Below, in pieces: positions 59,423-64,000 of a DNA stretch of 64,000 nucleotides. The notes below the pieces were generated by a model. The model was not told the origin of the DNA and did not search any database. It saw only the letters and a program-made list of their open reading frames with translations. Made by a program: the position numbers and the translations under genes. This DNA is from Bradyrhizobium xenonodulans (GTDB lineage Bacteria > Pseudomonadota > Alphaproteobacteria > Rhizobiales > Xanthobacteraceae), in contig NZ_CP089391.1 of assembly GCF_027594865.1 (NCBI RefSeq), positions 3,688,501 to 3,752,500 of the forward strand, read 5' to 3'. Position 1 is the stretch's first letter; the number at the start of each line of letters is the position of its first letter.

Positions 59423-62248
59423 TCACCACGCGTAGCGTATCGCACCCTTGCCCGCGTAGCTGCGAACCGTATCCGCGAATTCGCCCTCAAACGTCGCCGC
59501 AGCGGACCAGCCATTCATCCACTTCACTTCAGCAGAGGCGCTTGTCAGCGCGGAGTCGTGCGGCTGCGACGCGCCGTTGACGACGAAGGCCGCGCCCGGC
59601 AGGGCCTGGAATGTCGCGGCAATCGAGCGATCCGGATTGAAATCGTGCGCCCAGGCGAGCCGGCCGCGCAGCGTCAGGATCGCATTGGGCACGGCGAAGG
59701 ACTTGTCACCGCGCACGCCCAACTCACTGCGGCTGTCGGTGACGCTCTTCGCAGCGTAGGCGAGCGCGAAGGCCGGGGTCCCCACCGCGGCTGATTCTGC
59801 GTAGGCCGGCAGGGCGAACGTGGTGAACTGACCCGCGGCGTAGGGGGTGAGACCCAAGCCGCCAAGCCAGGATGTCGCGAACCGGTAGCCACCTTCGATG
59901 CGGCCCGAATAGGCATTCGCATTGAACGCGGCATGCAACCGGTCGGCGCCGGCGATCGTCACGATCCGATCGGTGGTGATGTCCTGAAAGCCGTAGGCAA
60001 GCGCAGCCGAAACGTAGGCGGGACCGGATTTATGCCGAACGAACGCGCCTGCCTGGAACAGGTCGGATCGGCCGTAGCCGCCATTATCGACCGAGAAGCT
60101 GGTGCCGCCGCCCGCAAGTGCAAAGCCTGCAACAGTGTCGGGAGAAAAGCGATAGTCGGCGCCGACCGCGACGCCGGCAAGGCTGCTCGTCGTGTTGTTG
60201 CTGCCGAGCGAGGTGTTTCCGTCGGTCGTCTGCGAGCCGCCGAAGCCGGCCGCCCATACACTCCAGCGGGGATCGTGGGTTTGCGCGATCGGAGCCTTCG
60301 CGAACATCAGGGCATAGGCATCGCGTTCCGGCCGGGATGTTCCGCGGCGCGTATCGCCGGCCGCGAAAGACGACGTGCCGGACGGCGTCGCGGTCTCGCC
60401 GCGTCCGGCAATGAAGGGGGCGGTCAGCACGCCCATGAACTGGTTCATGGCGTTGAAGGTGGCCTGCTGGCTGCCGGTGGCAGCTTCGCCCGAAGCCTGG
60501 GTGAGGCCGGTCGACGTCAGGGTGCCGTACACGGCGGGAATGCTGCCGTTCGCATTGAAGAAGTTCGTGAGCGCGCCTGCGACGTTGCGCTGGTTCGAAC
60601 TCAGGCTGTCCAGCGCATAGTTTAGCGTCAGGTCGAGATAGACGTTGTTGGCATCATAGCTCAGGCCCGAGCTGAAATTGAGGGGCAGGTTTGTGTTGAC
60701 GAGCGAGCTGAACGTGCCGCTGATGCCGAGGCTGGCGTTCAGGACCGTGTATTGCTTTGCGACGTAGCTTCCGGGCGCGAATACCGCCCGCACGGTGGCG
60801 CCGCCCAGCGTGGCCGTGCCCGAGACGTTGGTGCGATCTGCGCTGGAGGGCGAGACCTCAACCAAGTAAGTCGCTGCTGCACTGAAGGTGAGCCCGTGCC
60901 ACACCGTCAGCGTGCCGATCCCGTTGCCGGGCGAGAGCGCACCACCGTTGACGAGGACGTTGTTGACGATGCCGCTGCCGCCCAATGTGCCGCCGGCATT
61001 CACGGTAGTGCCGCTTGCGCCGTTAAGATCGCCGTCGACAAGGAGCGTCCCGCGGGTGACGTTCACTGCACCCGTGAAGACACTGGAGCCCGTCACGGCC
61101 CAGGTTGAATTATCGACTTTGTTGAATGTGCTGAAGCCGCCGTATTGCGCGGGACCAAGCCGCGACATGTCGAAGACCCCTGAGCCGCTGCCGCCGAGTT
61201 GGAATGCATCGCTGCCGGTGCCGATCACGTTGCCCGAGATGGTCGAGCCCGGTGCAACCGTCAGCGTATTGCCGCTCCCGCTAAACTGGATCGCGGTGGA
61301 GCCGCTGGTAGCGCTAATAGTGCCGGCGTTGAAGACCGACGAGCCGCCGCTGCCGAAGACGATGGCCCCGCTCGCGCCTGTGATTGTACCGGCATTGGAG
61401 ACCGCGCCGGCGCCGTTGGTATAGACACCATAAAGGCTGCCGGTAATGCTGCCACCGGCATTGTTGGTGACGGTTACGCCGTTGTTGCCAATGACACCGA
61501 TGCCGCCGAATGCCAGGTTACCGGTAACGGTACCGGAGTTGTTGACGGAGACGGTATCTGAGGCCGAGATCCCCCAGAGTGGACCGGTGATGTTCGCGCC
61601 GGCATAGTTGGTGACCGTGACGGTGGTACCGCTAATGCCCCAAGCTGTAAGCCCCGTGATAGCGCCGTAGTTTGCAATGTTGGTTGTTCCGGTGCCGCCC
61701 CCGATTGCATATTGGCCGCCGGTAATCGTGCCGCTTGCATAGTTCGTAATGGTCGCGCCAACGTTGACGAGAATCCCTGTCTGGCTGGTGCCGGTGATGG
61801 CGCCGGAGTTGGTGAGCGTGGCCGAGTCGAAGTTCACTCCGGTCCGCGCCCCGATCACAGTCGAGCCGACGCCGTTGTTGATGGTTCCCGTTGAAACCAG
61901 TATTCCCGTCGGGAATGCGCCTCCAGTTCCGCTGACCGTCGCACCCTCAGCGACGTTGACGGTGATGCCGGTCTCCGCACCTGAGCCATAGCCGTCGGTG
62001 CCGGCGCTTGTTCCCGGCGCGCCTGAACCCTGGTTGACAGTCGTGCCAGTGCAAGTGGCCGTCACGTTGTTGGCGGACGCCGGCGTGCAGTCGGCCCAGG
62101 CTGGGCCTCCCCACAAAATTGCCGCTGAAATCGTCAGCGGCCCTGCGAAGCGCGAAACGGAGCCGCGTACGCGTTCCGCCTTGGGGCCGGCGCAGGCGCT
62201 GCCGGCGGCTCGGATCGACCGCTGCATCGTTCTTCCCATTCTTTTCAC
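59423..62248 (-). CDS. Classical (type Va) autotransporter with repeat passenger
   Basis: 941 aa. An extended signal peptide (about 1-52, to PAWADC), a passenger of imperfect Gly/Thr/Asn-rich beta-helix repeats (N-x-G-x-I-T-G, about 60-400), an autochaperone-like segment (NGASGTTVNAGGTLGGSGIV, about 410-445), and a C-terminal beta-barrel from about 650 ending in RYAW. The passenger has no protease or lipase motif, so adhesion is likely. GGAG lies 7 nt before the GTG start. A LuxR remnant lies downstream and an intact LuxR-family gene upstream on the other strand. Confidence 0.9.
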   Translation of the reverse strand: MKRMGRTMQRSIRAAGSACAGPKAERVRGSVSRFAGPLTISAAILWGGPAWADCTPASANNVTATCTGTTVNQGSGAPGTSAGTDGYGSGAETGITVNVAEGATVSGTGGAFPTGILVSTGTINNGVGSTVIGARTGVNFDSATLTNSGAITGTSQTGILVNVGATITNYASGTITGGQYAIGGGTGTTNIANYGAITGLTAWGISGTTVTVTNYAGANITGPLWGISASDTVSVNNSGTVTGNLAFGGIGVIGNNGVTVTNNAGGSITGSLYGVYTNGAGAVSNAGTITGASGAIVFGSGGSSVFNAGTISATSGSTAIQFSGSGNTLTVAPGSTISGNVIGTGSDAFQLGGSGSGVFDMSRLGPAQYGGFSTFNKVDNSTWAVTGSSVFTGAVNVTRGTLLVDGDLNGASGTTVNAGGTLGGSGIVNNVLVNGGALSPGNGIGTLTVWHGLTFSAAATYLVEVSPSSADRTNVSGTATLGGATVRAVFAPGSYVAKQYTVLNASLGISGTFSSLVNTNLPLNFSSGLSYDANNVYLDLTLNYALDSLSSNQRNVAGALTNFFNANGSIPAVYGTLTSTGLTQASGEAATGSQQATFNAMNQFMGVLTAPFIAGRGETATPSGTSSFAAGDTRRGTSRPERDAYALMFAKAPIAQTHDPRWSVWAAGFGGSQTTDGNTSLGSNNTTSSLAGVAVGADYRFSPDTVAGFALAGGGTSFSVDNGGYGRSDLFQAGAFVRHKSGPAYVSAALAYGFQDITTDRIVTIAGADRLHAAFNANAYSGRIEGGYRFATSWLGGLGLTPYAAGQFTTFALPAYAESAAVGTPAFALAYAAKSVTDSRSELGVRGDKSFAVPNAILTLRGRLAWAHDFNPDRSIAATFQALPGAAFVVNGASQPHDSALTSASAEVKWMNGWSAAATFEGEFADTVRSYAGKGAIRYAW

Positions 62249-62575
62249 AACTGAGCTCCGTCGCCGCGACTCTCATGAGTTTGAATCTCCGTGCCGTGGA
62301 TATCGATTGGTCGCGTTCGCCGCGTCGCCCACCCGGGTGATGCTGCGCAGCTTGCGCGGCAACCGTGGCGCTCAAAGCACACTCACTGTGGAGACTTGTT
62401 GGAATCCATACCGATGTGTGAAGTGAATTGGTGGCTCACGCGCGCGCCTCACCCGACAGGATGATGACGCGCGATCTCGGCCCGACGTATTGCAGGATCG
62501 TGATCCCGGTCGGGCTGGTCGGAGATCTCGCTCGCAGAAGGACGCGATCGCGTCCTGGTTGTGGGAGGTGCCAAG
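62249..62575. other. Intergenic region upstream of the autotransporter
   Basis: 327 bp divergent region. It contains an 18-bp palindrome at 62539-62556. No other structure or gene is seen. Confidence 0.45.
62539..62556. promoter_or_regulatory. Perfect 18-bp palindrome
   Basis: AGGACGCGATCGCGTCCT, with no central spacer, just upstream of the Shine-Dalgarno of the small membrane protein gene. It could be an operator or an mRNA hairpin limiting translation. Confidence 0.4.
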
Positions 62576-62824
62576 ATGACCAGATTTGCCATGCCCGGTT
62601 CGCGTTCAGTGACGAACCGGTCTCGACCCGGACGAGATCGCGCGGTCTACCGACGATGGGCGCGCGCGATGTGCGTTATCGACTTTCTGATCTTTGCCGT
62701 CTTGCTGATCGGCGTCTCGCTCTACGATCTCAGGACAAACCGGATCGCGGATCATGCCCGGGCGATTGGCTCCGATGCACCCGCAGATTTGCAGACGACG
62801 GCTGCGATCCGCAACGGCGGCTGA
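62576..62824 (+). CDS. Small one-helix membrane protein
   Basis: 82 aa: basic N-terminus (RSVTNRSRPGRDRAVYRRWAR), one TM helix (VIDFLIFAVLLIGVSLYDL) and a short polar tail. GGAGGT lies 7 nt before the ATG at 62576. Unknown role. Confidence 0.55.
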   Translation: MTRFAMPGSRSVTNRSRPGRDRAVYRRWARAMCVIDFLIFAVLLIGVSLYDLRTNRIADHARAIGSDAPADLQTTAAIRNGG

Positions 62825-62943
62825 TCTTTCCATTTGATCATGTGTCCGCGCTGCCTACGACATCGCGGCTGAATTGCAAATGACGAGCCGGGTCGAACGC
62901 GATTGAGACCTGGACCGGGATATGACCGAACATTGGACGCGAC

Positions 62944-62963
62944 CCTCACCCGAATGGGTGAGG
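62944..62963. terminator. Hairpin between small protein and LuxR genes
   Basis: CCTCACCC-GAAT-GGGTGAGG, a perfect 8-bp stem extended by GCGAC / GTCGC with one bulge. No T-tract follows, so termination is uncertain. Confidence 0.4.
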
Positions 62964-63052
62964 CGTCGCGCCATGAGCCGCCGTATCTTCATATGATCTC
63001 CTAGGATGGCACGGAGCAGGCAGCCTGCCGGTGTTTCGGTGAGGGGAGTGCA

Positions 63053-64000
63053 GTGAATTTCTCCGGCGACAAGATCGAGAAAATGCTCGATCTCATCTAC
63101 GATGCCGCGGCCGAGAACGATCTGTGGCGCCATGCGCTCACGGCGATCGCCGATCTGACGCAAAGCGAGGGCGGCATCCTGTTCGGCCAGTCCGTCACCG
63201 CGGGGCGCGTCTATTTCGACTTCAACGGCCGCCTGAACGAGGAGTGCAACGACGCCTATCAGCGGCGGCACATGCAAAATCCGTGGTCGCAGTACATGGA
63301 GACCCAGGCGGTGGGGCGACTGGTGCAGTCCGATGAAGCCATTCCGCTGGCGGAGCTCCAGCGCACGGCGTTCTACGACGAGGTGCTGCAGCCGCAGGGC
63401 GTCGCGCACAACGGAATGATGGCGCTCGCGGCACGCGATGATTTCCGTGCCGCCTTCAACATGTGCCGCAGCGTGCGGCGGGGACCGTTCGATTCCGACG
63501 GACAGCGATTCCTGGAATGGTTGTCGCCGCATCTGCGGCGGTCGGTGACGCTCGGATTCAGGATTGACGGCTATCTGGCCATGCAGCACGCAGCATTCAA
63601 TGTCCTCGACCGCCTCGCCGACGGTGTCGTCGTGCTGGACCGCAAGGCGCGGGTGCTTTTCGCCAATGCTGCCGTGCGACAGATGGCGGAGGAGGGATCA
63701 TTGCGGCTGCATCAGTCGATCGCGACCCATTCGCCGGCGCATTCGCAGCGCCTCAACCAATTGATCCGAGGCGCGCTGCGAGGGGCCGCCGGCGGCACGA
63801 TGAGCCTGCCGCGCCATCTCGACGGCCGGCTCCTGACCATCCTGGTCGCCGCGATCCGGAGCAAGGATCTCGGACGATTGTCCGATGCCGGCATGAAGGA
63901 TGCGGCGGTGCTGCTGTTCGTGGTCGATCCCGCCAAGCGGCGATCGATTCCGCTCGGACAGATCATGGATGCCTACGGTCTGACCCACGCCGAGGCGCGG
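63053..64000 (+). CDS. LuxR-family regulator, cut by the window end
   Basis: 316 codons visible, open to the last base. N-terminal sensor-like domain (IEKMLDLIYDAAAENDLWRHAL..., about 1-175), a PAS-like part (LADGVVVLDRKARVLFANAAVRQM, about 187-215) and the start of the LuxR HTH (YGLTHAEAR) at the edge. No autoinducer-binding signature, so probably not a quorum regulator. GTG start with GAGGGGAG upstream. The truncated relative at 58960-59307 is in the same family. Confidence 0.82.
   Translation, partial: MNFSGDKIEKMLDLIYDAAAENDLWRHALTAIADLTQSEGGILFGQSVTAGRVYFDFNGRLNEECNDAYQRRHMQNPWSQYMETQAVGRLVQSDEAIPLAELQRTAFYDEVLQPQGVAHNGMMALAARDDFRAAFNMCRSVRRGPFDSDGQRFLEWLSPHLRRSVTLGFRIDGYLAMQHAAFNVLDRLADGVVVLDRKARVLFANAAVRQMAEEGSLRLHQSIATHSPAHSQRLNQLIRGALRGAAGGTMSLPRHLDGRLLTILVAAIRSKDLGRLSDAGMKDAAVLLFVVDPAKRRSIPLGQIMDAYGLTHAEAR

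Noticed and set aside
62251..63052. Quorum-sensing lux-type locus
   Set aside because: The LuxR-family proteins lack autoinducer-binding signatures and there is no luxI-like gene.

Overview
The window looks like the chromosome of a Bradyrhizobium-type alphaproteobacterium (Nitrobacteraceae). This rests on high GC with long spurious antisense frames, a minCDE operon behind CtrA-type boxes (TTAA-N7-TTAA), a class II (B12-dependent) ribonucleotide reductase, a DUF2778 L,D-transpeptidase-like protein, many small secreted or one-helix proteins, and several families of intergenic inverted repeats that I associate with this group. The genus call is by recognition of proteins and repeats, not by a search. 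No rRNA, tRNA, complete IS element or CRISPR array was seen.

Layout. 0-10 kb: chemoreceptor; a divergent TetR-controlled catabolic module (FAH-type hydratase, TetR / tautomerase-like, crotonase) with two clear operators; DUF1810; DUF2778 transpeptidase-like; tannase/feruloyl esterase; MarR. 10-19.4 kb: orphan TRAP binding protein; a trimeric (YadA-like) autotransporter; a five-gene operon (ABC permease, NAD epimerase, GNAT, DHDPS-like aldolase, ABC ATPase) with its own TetR and a divergent periplasmic binding protein. TCAACC-N4-GGTTGA palindromes lie in front of the permease and the autotransporter, and a degenerate copy lies at the TetR start. 19.4-24 kb: minCDE, small proteins, SDR. 24-32 kb: one-helix coiled-coil protein, YkuD lipoprotein, membrane protein, and mobR-mobA (3-hydroxybenzoate 4-hydroxylase and its MarR regulator). 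32-42.5 kb: small cytochrome c-like protein, TetR/SMR efflux, methyltransferase/TetR, PaiB-like flavoprotein, pyridoxal kinase, M15 peptidase, Flp pilin, Ada-like regulator, DMT transporter, YjdM. 42.7-47.5 kb: a PilZ-XRE fusion regulator, secreted proteins, a lytic transglycosylase, and a second one-helix coiled-coil protein.

47.5-50.7 kb is the most accessory-looking part: ParB/Srx-like protein, a small element bounded by 14-bp inverted repeats, then an AT-richer overlapping pair (sigma-70-like protein plus ImmA/IrrE zinc peptidase) and a stand-alone Cas2-like protein. This is the best candidate for an undescribed system. 50.7-64 kb: nrdJ with a long leader, EamA transporter, response regulator plus hybrid histidine kinase, a truncated LuxR remnant behind a classical autotransporter, and a LuxR-family gene cut by the window end.

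Starts were often moved from the longest open frame to an internal codon with a Shine-Dalgarno sequence or an overlap with the upstream stop. All assignments come from reading the sequence; none was checked by a database search.
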